Origin: Chlorophyllum brunneum
Lineage: Eukaryota > Basidiomycota > Agaricomycetes > Agaricales > Agaricaceae
NCBI GenBank assembly: GCA_963576785.1
Contig: OY756144.1
Location: 496,001-560,000 of the forward strand
DNA length: 64,000 nucleotides
Direction: 5' to 3'
Positions 11,334 through 23,887 of this stretch are shown one piece after another. How positions within the stretch are numbered: the first letter of the stretch is position 1; each line of letters starts with the position of its first letter. The notes under the pieces were generated by a model, which was not told the origin of the DNA, did not search any database, and worked only from the letters and a program-made list of their open reading frames with translations. A program made the position numbers and the translations under genes.

Positions 11334-14300
11334 CTACTCCGCTTCAAGAATCGCACACGCCTCTATCATACGTTCAGCTACCCTCTTAATCTAATAATGA
11401 GAAAAAATCATCAGTGTTTAAAACTCGAAACACAATGTACTCACATTAGCAGGATAAAACGGTGTAAAATGATTTCCAGGAATATCCAAAACTTCTATAG
11501 GGCCAGAAACGAGTTTGTCCCAACCCCCAACTGCAAGTTTTGAATCACTGCGGTCTGAAAGCCAGAGTGGGACATTTGGTACATCGATGGGATTGAATCC
11601 TTCTTCAGAACGTAAAAGCACCACTCGCATTCCACTGCCACCTGGAGTACTTTGAGGATGATATTCACCCAACATCTTGGCGTTCATATTAAATTGAGCC
11701 TTCACCAATCGACTTAAATCGGAATTCGCACTACGTTTGTTATTGTTGTTATTGAGGTTGATTATTGAATTGATTAGAACGTCGGATAGGGGGATGTGGT
11801 TTATTGGGTTTGGAGAGTCGAGGAGAAGGAGTCCTTGAGTTTTGATTCCTTTTCTTGAGAGTTGGAGAGAGGTTTCGTATGCTGCTATTCCTCCAAACGA
11901 CCAGCCTTTGAAAAAAAAATTTTATTAGTTAGTTAAAGTATATGTGATGTGGGGTTTACCTCCGAGAATGATAGGACCGGTAGTGGTGATTTTGGAAATA
12001 TGATCCGCGTAAAGGGATGCCATTTCAGTTATCCCTGACCAAGATTCCGAAGTCGCAAATCGAGGATTATTGAATCCCCATACTTGACGCCCAAGAGACG
12101 TAATACCATTATAGTAGTTGATCAAACCACTGCCGTCGTGTATCAAGAAAAGCGGAAGAGCTCTGGGAGATGCGGTGGTGGGTTTTTGGAGAAGAAGAGG
12201 GATGGTATCGAGTTTGAGAGCTTTGGTGAGTCGAGCGATCGTGACGGGAGAGACTGAAATTGAAAATTCAGATTTCTCTTGTATGTTTGATTTGGTGGGA
12301 ATGACTTGATATGTCACGGTATCGTGAGGCAAAGTTTTCGGAGCGGAGAGGCGAGAAGTAAAATATGATTTTATTTTTCTTGTGGTAGGGTGATCGTTGA
12401 AGAAATGTCCAGGAAGCCCGATACCGCATTTGTTCTTGAGAGCCGCCAGAGCTTCAATCGATGTTAGGGAGTCTAAACCTAGGCTTTCGAGGGTAACGTC
12501 TTCACCGATATCCGTAGGGCTAACGTCCAGTATAGTGGCGAGTATCTCTCTGATGTCAACATCTCCATCAATAACTTCTGGGAGGCTCTCCTCAGCAACT
12601 AAAGTCCGTAGAGAGAATACCTCACTCTGAGGCTCGGTCCCGGGTGGAGAGGGTGTCGTCGGGGACACTTTTGGCGGGATTTTTGTCGTGGCGGAGTAAT
12701 TGGGAGGGGTATATTCATCAACTTGTGAAGTTGGGCGCGCGAGTGTGTTGCGATGATGATGGAAATGAGAGATTGCTGTCTTTCCGGAGGCACAGAGAAG
12801 ACTCTTCTTCAGGCTGTTAAGTCGCACCTTGCGAAAGTGCATATCCTTTAGACGAGCGACCAACACTGGAGGCTCGGAGAGCTTCACAGCATAAGCATCA
12901 GCTAGCATGACGCCCTGGTCAGCCAGCCATGCGGTACTGCAATAGACAGCGTAGGAGGCGTTGTTGTCGACCTGATCCGGAATAACTTTGACGGAGCCAA
13001 CTTCCGTACAGATGTACGCATCATTTGAACTACCCTGCATGTTCGCTACAAAGCCTGGAACATGGAGGAGTGTATCGGTGAATACGGGGTGGACGACAAA
13101 TTTGCTACGGTCGTATGAAGCCGGGAGTCTCACCGAAGCATAGCCCTCCATTCCAGTAGGGTCTAGAGTGAGTGATCGCATCGTGTGGTACTCTTTGGCG
13201 TAGTCGACAACACGAGGGAAGATAACCTCGTAAATCGTACGAGTAGAGAACACTTGGGTTGCTTTCCCGTTCCTCGATTTGACCACAGCGGATATACGGC
13301 GGTCAATAACGGGCAAGATGCGACGGAACTTGGTCGAGGTTCTTGAAATAGCCTCTGTCTTGTACTCGCCACGAACGTGAACGGACTCCTTAGTTGATGC
13401 GTCAACTCGAGAAGCCACGAAGAAGGACCCACAATCGCCTCCCTGGAGTGAGATATTGGTAATGACGGTGCGGGGAACCTCCTCATCATAAACGAGGGGG
13501 TTGGTATATTCGATGCCACGTAGGATTACGTGCCTTTCAGAAAATGAAACAGAGAGATGTCGACGTGCGAGTTCGAGACCAGCAAGGACTTGTTCGAGAT
13601 AGACGGACGCTGGGCAAAGCGGCACACCTCCAACACTGTGACCCAGAATTGAGCTGGCCAATTGAATTATGGGCGTCTCAAAGATAGCTACGTAACCGTT
13701 TCCCTCAGTAGGATATTGTGACCAGGCTCGCAGCATCCGGAAATCCACGGTCGGATGCTGGAGGGACGATACTGGTGCTTCCACGATGCATTTCTGGACC
13801 ATATGGCGCACGCGGTTGGCAATAATCATAAGCACACACTCTAAGGTGAGGACGTTGGCGGTGACAAGAGCAACATACTCTCCCAGGCTGTCGGTCGATG
13901 GTCAATCGAGGTCCACGGCGCAAATTTACCAAATTCATACCTGTGACTGGCAACATTAGGGGTGATGCCCCACGACAACCATAACTTCGCCAAGGCATAT
14001 TCGAAGGAGAAAATGGCCGCTTGGCTGGCCTCAAACTCCTCGAGCTCCGTTAAGCCACGCGCCTCCGTAGTAATAATAGCAAGCACACCGGGAAATCCAG
14101 CTGCTGTCAAGATGGAATGGCATTCGTCGATAGTCCTCCTAAACAGAGGCACAGTCTGGTACAAGGAATAGCCCATACCAGGGTGCTGATTTCCCTGACC
14201 GGAAAAGATGAAAGTGGTGGTAAATGGCCCAGCATCAACCCCCGAAATCAGGGCTTTTTCAAGCTTTTCGATAGACTCTTCTCTGCTGCCCACAGAGGCG

Positions 14301-15644
14301 GAGACGCGATGGTACCGTCGAGCCGTGGTTGTATACGCTAACGACTCAGCAACATGCCTGCAGTTTGAAATTAACTTCTTGTTGTTTACTGTACCGAGCA
14401 CGTTAACCGCCATTCCAGCAACCGCGATCAGCTCCTGTTTGGTGATTCCTTTATTTTTGTAAAGGTCAAACTTGGAGAGGTCGAGAGTCGAAACGGTTCC
14501 CTGTGAGAAGGGATAATTGATACCCTTCGTCAGACCAGTGCCTGGGCCACACTTGAGAAGTTTGACGGCCTCGGGGACAGTTGAGACAATTCTCTCGACG
14601 ACGCGAATCCAGTTGGTGGGTTGACTGGCGATCACATCAACGACAAACTCGACCGATGATTGAGAAGCCCTGGCATCCCCAGCAAGGGTCGAGCGAACGG
14701 GTACTCGTACGTCAGAGAAGGTAGGGAACTTGACGTTTGTGATGGTGTTGGAAAGGATGCAGTCACAGACCGACTCGGCGCTGACTGGAGCGTGGTGGAG
14801 TGTGTCTATGTTCATTTGATGAACAAGGGCCGTGGTGGTGACACTGTTAGAAAAAGCTGCCAACATATCGGCACGACCAGAAACATCAGTCACTTTTGTT
14901 ACACTGACAGCAGTATGTCCAAATCGCTTTAAATAGATCCCATCAACTTTTACCGCAGGGACAGTAGAGATTTGAATATGAGATACACACAGTATTGAAA
15001 TATTTGACGGCGTTATCAATGGAATCCCTTGCCAATCCCATGAATACGACTTCCCAAGGGAGAGAACGATCATAGTCGAGTAACGCCGCAGAGAGCACCC
15101 GCCAGCGGTAGACTCGAGTATGAATGCCAATCCAAACGGCGAAACGGTAAGCTTCTACTGCTCGAAATGGAATTGTTGATGAGTCAAAGGAAGTTCCTAC
15201 AGTTGTAGGGGATAAGATTCCAGGGGCCAATCCAAGGATACCGGTCCCATTTACTGCGTTACACTGTAATATGTCGCTGAAAGTTGTTGAAGAACTGGTG
15301 GTTTCAGTAACGTGATCGATGAAGGCGAGGCCTCGAAGTACTTGGAGGAGTAGGGTAGGGTCCGAAATTACTGGGTTATGGCGATAACGAGCACTGGGAA
15401 ACGCTAGGAGTACCGAGGGGTTCGAGAAGTCAGTTAGATCTATATCAACTTCTTCAAGGTCGCTCGAGCTTAAAGTCGAAAGCTCCGCGATGAAGGACTC
15501 GTGGCATGCGGATAAGAAGGTCGAGGCTAAGGGAGCAGAAGCGTCGTCTAGAGCTTGTTCGCGTGCTTGTTTTATGTTGGAAGCCGGTGTGCCTTGACTA
15601 GTGAAATTGGGTATGTGCAAGTCGGACACAATGGCGCCTGCCAT
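11334..15644 (-). CDS. Non-reducing polyketide synthase lacking ketosynthase (SAT - deltaKS - truncated MAT - PT - ACP - TE)
   Basis: Orsellinic-acid-synthase-like iterative PKS with two large internal losses. Start MAGAIVSDLHIPN at 15644; stop at 11334-11336. In order: the SAT domain (15644 to about 14480); a KS remnant of only about 20 residues (KQELIAVAGMAVN); the KS-MAT linker (LAYTTTARR); an N-terminal MAT piece with FSGQGNQHPGMG and, across an intron, SHSLGEYVAL. The MAT then stops after MVQKC and runs into a complete PT domain with HSVGGVPLCPASVY (catalytic His) and HPVFTDTLLH (catalytic Asp). One ACP (GLDSLTSIEA, Ser for phosphopantetheine) and a TE (GWSFGG, LDSPN, GNHF) follow. The product is about 1,360 residues against about 2,100 for the family. 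No stop or frameshift was found across either junction. Without KS it cannot extend a chain alone. It may be a recent pseudogene, a trans-acting partner, or an assembly collapse. A TATA-like CTATAAG lies at 15699-15705. Confidence 0.85.
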
Positions 15645-18600
15645 TGTAAAGGATTCCCAGCACCGTGGTTTGGAACATCCCATGAACCCACACACGCTCT
15701 TATAGAAGGGTAGCTCCTGATAATGCCACCAGGCCGGGAAAGTGTGCCGTACGCGTTGGCACAACACACTTCTGGAAGTGCGATCGTATGTGACAAGGGA
15801 AAGACGTCAGGCTCCTTGTGTGTCAGATTGATAGAAAGTTGGAATTGGAACACTGTCGGTAAACTGGGCCCTGGATGTGACTGGATATGTCGACTTTTAA
15901 GGCATGAAAACCACCCTTCTGTTGATATTTTTGTGATTCAGCGAATAATAGATATCACCTCGTATCCTATCCAAGACGTTATTGCTCGATCAAGATAAGG
16001 TATCACAAAAGACAATGTACACTCACCAAGATCTCCACACGCCTAGGCGAGTTTTAAAACTCAACCCGTTGAGAGGGAACAGGAGTATAGCGACACCGCA
16101 GGGCTCACCAGATACCGGCGTTCGTCCGACAACTTGAAGTTTTCTTTCCAATAAGATCATGTACCAGCGCATGCAAAGCTCCCTGGAGGAATATAAAACG
16201 ATGCTGTTTGTTCCTGTTTGTTCGTTGTCTCTTGCACGACATCTAAGAGCAAGAGCACCCAAGCTGAGTGGAATGCCGTACTGCAGTGACTAGGGGGTGT
16301 ACACGGATAAAGCGGCTCCCCGTCTTAGACGGTTGGATAGACGTGGAACCCCGCATAATTCGATGCGAAAATATTGAACCGGATACAGTATCCCAACGTT
16401 ATCTTTGAGCTTTGCTAAAGACTATCTGGAACTATCTCAGAACCCACGGAACTTCTTTCTTTAAGACTGGAGGAAAGGTCGGTCATGGACTTGGATTTAT
16501 TCACACCGAACGCCAACCTGGACAGCACGAGGCTCGTGATGAAACCCAAGCAAGGAGACTGTCAATATATTGAGTCCATGATGAGGGCTTGACATGGTTT
16601 GGGAATATGACAAGTGTGTTAATGGTTTTCCCCAAGAGCTCTGGAGCCTGGAGCGATTAATTAACTACGCGAGCGATTTCATGATAGCCGACCTGACTGT
16701 GAACAAGCGGTACAGGACCCCGAGTGTATCTGCTTGGCAATTCACGCCGAGTCGCAGCACCTGAAAGCACTGATCCCGCGCTCATAAAATCTTCAAACGG
16801 GTAAGAACTCGAATGACCCGGAAGAGGGCCGAAACGGATTTGGACGGAGGCTGTCATTGGCTGCGCTTCGAAGCCTACAGTATATTTGTTTAAAGGTACT
16901 CAGAGAGTCTTTGGTGTCAGGTTCTCCAAATTCGAACGGTTATCCGTAGGTACAATCATGAAGCACGTTATCCGCTCTGATGATAGCTGTTTCGCGTGTC
17001 TGATTGCAACTGGAAATGGGGTACGTATTCCTATCACGACCAAGGAGATAAATTTACATCTCCTTAATTGGGCACTAAAAGTGTAACATAACCAAGTACA
17101 ATATGATATTCCCGGTCAATTGGAACTTTTGACAGGAGAACTAGGCGCTATTACAATGGCTGCACTTGTGAGGTAATTGGGGCCTGCTCCTCCAATATTT
17201 GCTCAAAATGACACCAAGAGTATGGAGATACCGGCTTGCCCACTACTGTATATATTCACCGTTCTGGCGTGGTGGGAGCGTACATCTACATCTACAGGCG
17301 CCCATAGATCAAAAGCTCATCACATGAACTGTGGGTAGGCCAGGAGAGGGTACAATCCTAACACCATTATGATCGGATCCCCAGTACCGCTTTGGGAATT
17401 AGAAATGCCATCCAATGTCAATGGGACTTATAAGACGCTCAAGTTTCAATAGGGTATCCTATGCCCTTTAAACGCGACCCCGGAGATAATGAGCATCCAA
17501 CTGGGGGACGGCTACGCCCATGTTGCGATGCCTTCGGAACGACTTGCTAATACTAAATCTATGTCGGTCTCTCCTAGACCAGGGCATGGGCAAGATGCAG
17601 CATCGAATGGATCATTGTTGCAAGAGCTTGATGGATCGGTGAACAGATGGGTACATCATTGCGTTCAAGCTCTGGAGCTTGAATCGGAACATTGCATGAT
17701 GGTCGCAGAGACCGTAGCCCGAGAGTCAAGATGGCGTTTCGGCCTCTTCGGTGTCCTCAGCAAACGGATAAGACAACACGATGTACAATTGGCAGGATGG
17801 ACTATATGCGAACACTATTCTTTTGCGTGAGGAAAGCCCCAATTTCCCAGAGCGGACCACTGACAAACAAGTTGAAATGCCGACTTCGAGTCCGGTGTAT
17901 TGGCGGACCCTGATCCATTCGTCAACCTGAAACGGAGTCGACGAGTTGTCTCGGCGACGGTTGTGTATCTACTCACGCAAATCTTGCTTAGACTGATGAC
18001 GGAGGATCCTAACCGCATAATCCCGCCTAGCTAATGATCATGATGCTCTCAGCAAGATTAGGTGAGAGCGAGTCTAATTATAATGTTACGTAACACTATC
18101 TCAGGGCTTATGAAGCACATCAGCTCCGCAAATATCTGACTAGGTGGGTCAAAAGAGCGGGGTTAAGCGAGTTATTTTCGATATCCCCCGGATGGTGTTT
18201 TTTCCGGAAAAATAACGTTTAATCAACGTGTTTCTTGATCGCGGTAAGAGAGGTTTGCGACCTCAAGCCGAAATTGAGATCGCGCCGGAACACAGCACAG
18301 GCTAGAAAGAAGGACCTGGCTGGACTCGATCTAGCATCTGTTTCGCCTCATCTGCCTTCCCTTACAGTAAACCCACGAAATGATACCCCGTGTTACAACA
18401 GCTCTATTTTCTGGGGTATGCGAGGCGGCGTCTATGGGCTCAACCGTTTAGTTGCTTGAACGCAGAAGGCGACACTATCCCTGCCAGTGAACAAGGATCG
18501 ATGGTGTATAAAGTCCGGCCTGAAGCTGTAGCCAGGTAGTCATTTCGGCTGGCGACTCTCTTGCTGTCTAGACTCATCCAAGTGTACTGGTATCGATAAG

Positions 18601-19969
18601 GGTCTTGAGTGGGGCCTTCCGCAGCTGTAAGATCCTGTCGCTGAACTGGAAGTTTTGATACTACGTCAATCGGTTCTTCCAAACATGGATATTGTTGTTC
18701 GGTGTTTATATGATCCGGCGAATCTACTTTAGCCGTTCGGCAGCAATAGGCGAGAGAGTTGACTATGCCTTTCAGTCGTTTGGGTTAAACCTGAACCCTC
18801 CAGTTTTAGCCACGCTGCCATGTCGACTTCTGTCACTAAAACGTTCTTGTGGCAGCTCAACTTGCTCCTTTTCAATGGAGTAGACTTGACGGCTTGAACT
18901 GGCTAGCTCTCATTGAATGAGCAGAGCAAGGAGCAGGAGATCGGTCTTTAGTCCGATGATACTCACTCCCGTAACGGATGTATTTCTCACATTCAGCAGA
19001 AGCGCCATGCCCCATGGGAAACTGGTAGTTGGATCATCTTCTGAGCAACTGAGCAGGAGACGACTCGAATGGCATGGACGACCGTAAAAGGTACCCACAG
19101 CCCAACGGCGGATCAGGTCACCGTGTGGCCCGTCGTGCTTCTTCTGTCAGGGATCTTGCTAATTACAGTGACCAATTTGTCCTTTCTACGAAATTCAAGG
19201 AAAAGCTCTTGCAATCGCTAGTTGTTAGAATGGAACAGGACTCAAAGACTCGTGCCAGATGGCTATCTGTGTGAGTAATTTAGAGACATTAAAGGCAAGT
19301 TGACACTGGGAACAATATGTCCCGTGTTGATAACTGCATGTTCTGCTGAGTGAATGACTCCAGCGCGCGTGAGTAGACCAGGAGCAGTAGTCGTTTCGAG
19401 AACCGGCTAGATTCTGATCTTCGACCACAGATACCGCTCGGTTACATCAATCGATGGCTGACATAATTGTTTCGCATGATACCCGAGTCTCGACAGTCAG
19501 CAATGCACAGTGACTCTTCCAGCATCAACGAGTTATACCGGTCGGGTTGCGGAATGTCCGCTGGCAACAGCAGTTCTACTGGCACGCACAGCATACTGGG
19601 AATTCTATATTCCTAGCATTAAGCCAGATCTTCGACTCGTTCTCAGCTTCGAGCCTCGCAGGATTTATGGAAGTGATGACTCAAATGTGTGTATCAACTG
19701 AGTCCAAACTCATGTATCAAAACTCATGCACTGCTTTGTAGGTCACCATAACCGGGGCTGATGATTCAGGATCAGCTACTGCAAGCTCCGGACATTTCCA
19801 TCTGCGCTTAATGCAGGAGCCAAAATCAGCTCTCCAATGCTTGCGCCGCTTAAGGACGTAGATCGATCTGCCACAAGTTCAGGGCCCCAAAGTGTATCTT
19901 GACTGACCTTACAGGAACTTATATAACCCTCGCCTCAGGTTCCATCCTCGAACTTCTTCTCCCTCAGCC
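15645..19969. other. Gene-poor 4.3-kb stretch between the PKS and the regulator
   Basis: No recognisable gene was found. Several short open frames exist (for example 16657-16857 minus, 17489-17830 plus of 113 codons, 19074-19274 plus) but none shows a domain, consistent splicing or a paralogue in the window. The region probably contains the PKS promoter (proximal part) and decayed sequence. The regulator's TATATAA box is at 19920-19926. Confidence 0.4.
19920..19926 (+). promoter_or_regulatory. TATA box of the zinc-finger regulator
   Basis: TATATAA ends 43 bases before the ATG at 19970. Confidence 0.5.
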
Positions 19970-22777
19970 ATGGCTGCGCCTATACTCCCTATAATGCCTC
20001 CTGTGAGGCATTCCATCGATCTTAAAGCCAACGGAGAAGTCAGCCGTATGCGAAATCATAAGGGTAAGCGTTGTCAATGTGTACACTTCAGCAGTCCTTC
20101 TAAGACACCTCACCACAGGAAACATGCCATCCCTCCCGCAAACGAAATATTGTTCTCTTTGTCCCGCGAAATTTACACGCACTACACATTTAAACCGTCA
20201 CTTACGCTCACGTTCGTATTTCTTCAGTATGATGTACACGGTCATTAATGGAACATTGCAGATACAAACGAACGGTTACATCGGTGTAATGTAGGTGATC
20301 GTCCTTAGTTCGGAATTAGCGGTGCTCACGACCCTTGTAGACATGTAACGCTGAATTCACACGGAGTGACCTCCTTACACGACATAAGCGAACCTGTGGC
20401 GACTCGTGAGTATCCCTATGCCTTGGTGTATGTAGTCGGCTATAGTGCTAACTGATGGAATATTACCAGCCGAAACGCCAATCGGTCTAGGCGAAAATCC
20501 TGTCAGGTATGTCTCATAGATCTTAGGTTTCGCCAACTGACTTCATCGTCTCGTAGGCTTGTGCCGAATCGAAAGTCAAGTGTAATCTACAGTACCCCTG
20601 CTCCAAGTGCTCGTCGAGAGGGAGGGAGTGCATCTTCATCAACGATCCTGAGGCCTCAAGAAACAAGCGTAATGCAGCAAAGAAAGCAGCACAACAGGTG
20701 GCGGCGGCCAAGGCAGTCGTTGATTCTACATCGTCAGCGACGTCTCCTTCGGCTTCAACAACCCACTCCATGTCGTCCCCTCCCTATCCTTCGCTATTTG
20801 TGCCCACCCACTCTACTCCTTCACCCACTCTTTCGTTAGATGGTCAGTTATTACCTCTAACTCGTCTCGAACTCCCGGGTCTTTCGATGTCCTCAAGTTC
20901 CTCCATAGCTTCGACACGGTCATCTCCTCGGTCGGATCTTTTTGAACCTCCTGGAGACTATACTCCATCCTTTGAGGTCGCGACCTTTGATACTTTAACC
21001 TTGGACAATCAGCTGGGCCGGCTTTTCCCTAACTCATCCACCCCTTTCGATACCTTCGGTCTGCAATCGATGCCGTCGTCGTGCTCTCCCCCTTCCGCTC
21101 CAATGCAGGATTTGTCCACTTGGCTAGACAGCGCCGAGTCATTTCCGAAATATGGAGGCAATGATGCGTTCTCCTATCCACAAGGTGTTAGGATTGAGGG
21201 CCAAGAATATCTGTCGGACTATGCACCGTCATTGGCACCTGCACCTCCGCTGAACACTACTGTCAACCCAACTGGAGCATTGTTCAATTCCTCGGGGCTC
21301 CCTAATGGCGCTGAACCCACGGCCGAGGACTTAGAACACTACCGTATGTTTATTTCCTCGCACGTAAAGACCCGTACTGACTGCGGCACGATCATGTAGT
21401 ATACCTTTTTTTCTCTGCCTTTAGCACACAGATACCTATTGTTCATCCTTCGACGTGGAAGCCAGAAGGTAAACCCCCGATCCTTATTCGTGCTATGCAA
21501 GCGTGTGGGGCTCTCTTTGTCAAAACGAAGACAGCGATGAACTTCATCAACAATACTCTAGTAGCAACGCGGGATACCCTTATCGCAGAATTTGTAAGTG
21601 GCTCTCGGCCGCGCTCATCCGTATACCCGGAAGCTCACCTGAGTTTGTCAGTCTAATAGTGGCTCTGACTTGAGTCAGCAAATGCATATTATCGTTGCTG
21701 TGGTTCTTTTGCAGACGATCGGGCTCTTCCACCAGAATGCTGATCAGAGAGTGTCTTCCAACGTATACCATGGAATGCTGGTCATGGTGTGTAGCTACTA
21801 ATCTTGTATGATGATATTGGCTGACAAGGCGATTCATTCTAGATGATTCGTCGTATCGGGCTCATTAATCGCGTGGCATCGTGGAATCCTCCAGATTTGA
21901 ATGATATAGGCGGATTAGACAAAGCTTGGAAAGCCTGGGCACAATATGAAACCATCAAGCGGTAAGCCAAGCGCCGTGTTCATAGATATCTTACTCATCC
22001 ACTATTAGGGCTCTCCTCCTCTCCTACCTGCACGATTGCTACCACTGCATGTATTTCTCCATGTCACCATCTTTCCAGCCCAGCGAATTTGACATCAATC
22101 TGCCATGTGACGACGGAGTATGGACAGCCGGTAGTGCAGCGCAGTGGCTTCAGGCTGTCAAATCACCGTCTCAATACGGGTTTGGACCTGCACGGCTCTC
22201 CGGATTCAGCATGCAGCACGCCTTGGCGATGTTAAGCGAAGTACAAACACCGGTAGGGCCCCCAGCGCTTAACCCGTTCGCTCATTTTATCCTCATCCAC
22301 ACCATTCTTCGGAATCTCTACGCCTCGAACGTTCGAGATCAATCTGATACTCCGCCCATGGATTCTACGGCACAGAATGACGCCGAAGGGGCCAACCTTC
22401 CCACTCACTATGCTCTGCATACTTGGCTGCAGATGTGGATGAACAGTCCTGATGCGATACGCTACGAGAATACCCGAGAGGAGCCACCTTTCGTCTATAA
22501 TGCGTTGCCTTTCTATTGGCTCGCTCAAGCGTCGCTGATGGCTCTACAAGATGATGTTGGTATTGACATCAAGCCCTTGGACCGTAAAAACGAGGGCAGA
22601 TATCGTCTCATGAAGGAGTGGCTTGATCGAATCAGATCACACCTTCGGAATGGAACCCAGATCCCTCCTCAGCTTTGGGATGAGTTGATGAAGATTCGGG
22701 TACAGGTTCAACAACGTGCAGATCAGGGAAATGGGGATCACCCTGGCGGCTTGGCCGCTTTCTTCCATAACAGTTAG
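19970..22777 (+). CDS. Transcription factor with C2H2/C2HC fingers plus a Zn2Cys6 cluster and fungal-specific TF domain
   Basis: Sequence-specific nuclear regulator. It starts MAAPILPIMPPVRHS. Spliced exons give a C2H2 finger (CSLCPAKFTRTTHLNRHLRSH; C-x2-C-x12-H-x3-H). A C2HC-type finger follows across an intron (CNTCNAEFTRSDLLTRHKRTC). Then comes a binuclear cluster (CQACAESKVKC plus CSKCSSRGREC; spacing C-x2-C-x6-C-x5-C-x2-C-x6-C). A basic stretch (ASRNKRNAAKKAAQQ) and a long Ser/Pro/Thr-rich region (20700-21340) follow. The rest is helical and matches the fungal-specific transcription-factor middle region (for example VYHGMLVMMIRRIGLINR; LNPFAHFILIHTIL). The last exon ends at 22777. Introns are short and all splices keep frame. 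It is divergent from the PKS, 4.3 kb away; a pathway-specific role is possible but inferred only from position. Confidence 0.85.
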
Positions 22778-23887
22778 AGTTGGTCTTTCGACTTCGATGT
22801 CTAAATTATTATCATGGATCCCTTTTGGGCTGTATTCTCACATGTCTTTCTCGCATATGAATTCGCTTCGCTTTCATCATGGCTCATTGTATTTCTAAAC
22901 ATATCTTGCATGTTCGGGGTTTATGATAGATGATATATGTTTATGTAGCTTGTTTGTTCTTCTTCTGGATGTTCGCGCATGTACTTAGAAGAATGCGCAG
23001 TATACACTTCGCAGTATACACTTTATAGGTTTAATGGATTATTGTATACCATGGATCAGGAAGATCCACTGGGGGATATATTAGCAGACGTGTACAGGAT
23101 ATACATATCAACCACAGATTGACAGCGGTGTAAAACCGTTGCCCGCCCGAGAACCCATATCGTACACGAGCACCTGTCAAGCAGTCAGCGCAGTTCTTTG
23201 AAGGGAGCAAGATGGTCTCAGGTTAAAAAAGAGTCGTCATTCTCGCCGGAGCAAGTCGTACTCATTAAAATCAGGTTTATGTAGAATCATAGACCAAAAT
23301 GGAGAGATAACCGAAGCGAAAAGAGCTACTCACCAAATAAACCCGTAAATCAACATCTGAACACCACCTAGACCCAGGCGAAGAGAAATGTGACAGCGTA
23401 TATCGACATACCGCGACATACAAGGTGCATCGCGATATTTCCTAGTGCTGGATTGGTCTTGAAGGTGAAAGGACTCGGAGAGTCATGGCACTGTGTCGAT
23501 GGTTGGGTCCCAAAGCGACCAGCGTGGCAAACCTTCGTGAAGTTGGAAAATAAAGTTTGCGAGGCTATGTATATGCATGATCGGAGTTTCGAGCTGCGGA
23601 AAGAGCCGCGCCCGAGTTTAGGCGTTACGTAATAGCATTCGGTAGTACCCCAATTAGGGGCGCCGAGCCCACTGCCACCACTGGCAGGAGATTGGTCAAA
23701 GAGATTTACATGTGCTTCCAATCTAGACTCGGCTTTCTGCTTACAGAACGGGAATAAAAATAGTATTAATTGAGAACCACTAATCGACGTCATTAGATGG
23801 TCATCTGGGAAAAACATTTCTTTAAACCTTCTATCTACTTACACCTCGCTTACCTTCAACATCTCTACGATACGGGCGATACGAGCG
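22778..23887. other. Intergenic; contains a perfect 14-bp tandem duplication
   Basis: A 14-base unit (CGCAGTATACACTT) is repeated head to tail at 22996-23009 and 23010-23023. A minus-strand open frame at 23368-23817 is not recognisable. No other feature was seen. Confidence 0.45.

Noticed and set aside
14360..14400. A short intron (about 32-41 nt) at the PKS ketosynthase junction
   Set aside because: Splicing there shifts the frame into stops. The unspliced reading is continuous into the LAYTTTARR linker.
17489..17830. 113-codon open frame in the gene-poor block upstream of the PKS
   Set aside because: No domain, no flanking exons with consistent splicing and no paralogue in the window.
23368..23817. 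149-codon minus-strand frame as a small secreted protein
   Set aside because: No signal peptide at its start, no cysteine pattern of a hydrophobin and no splice support.
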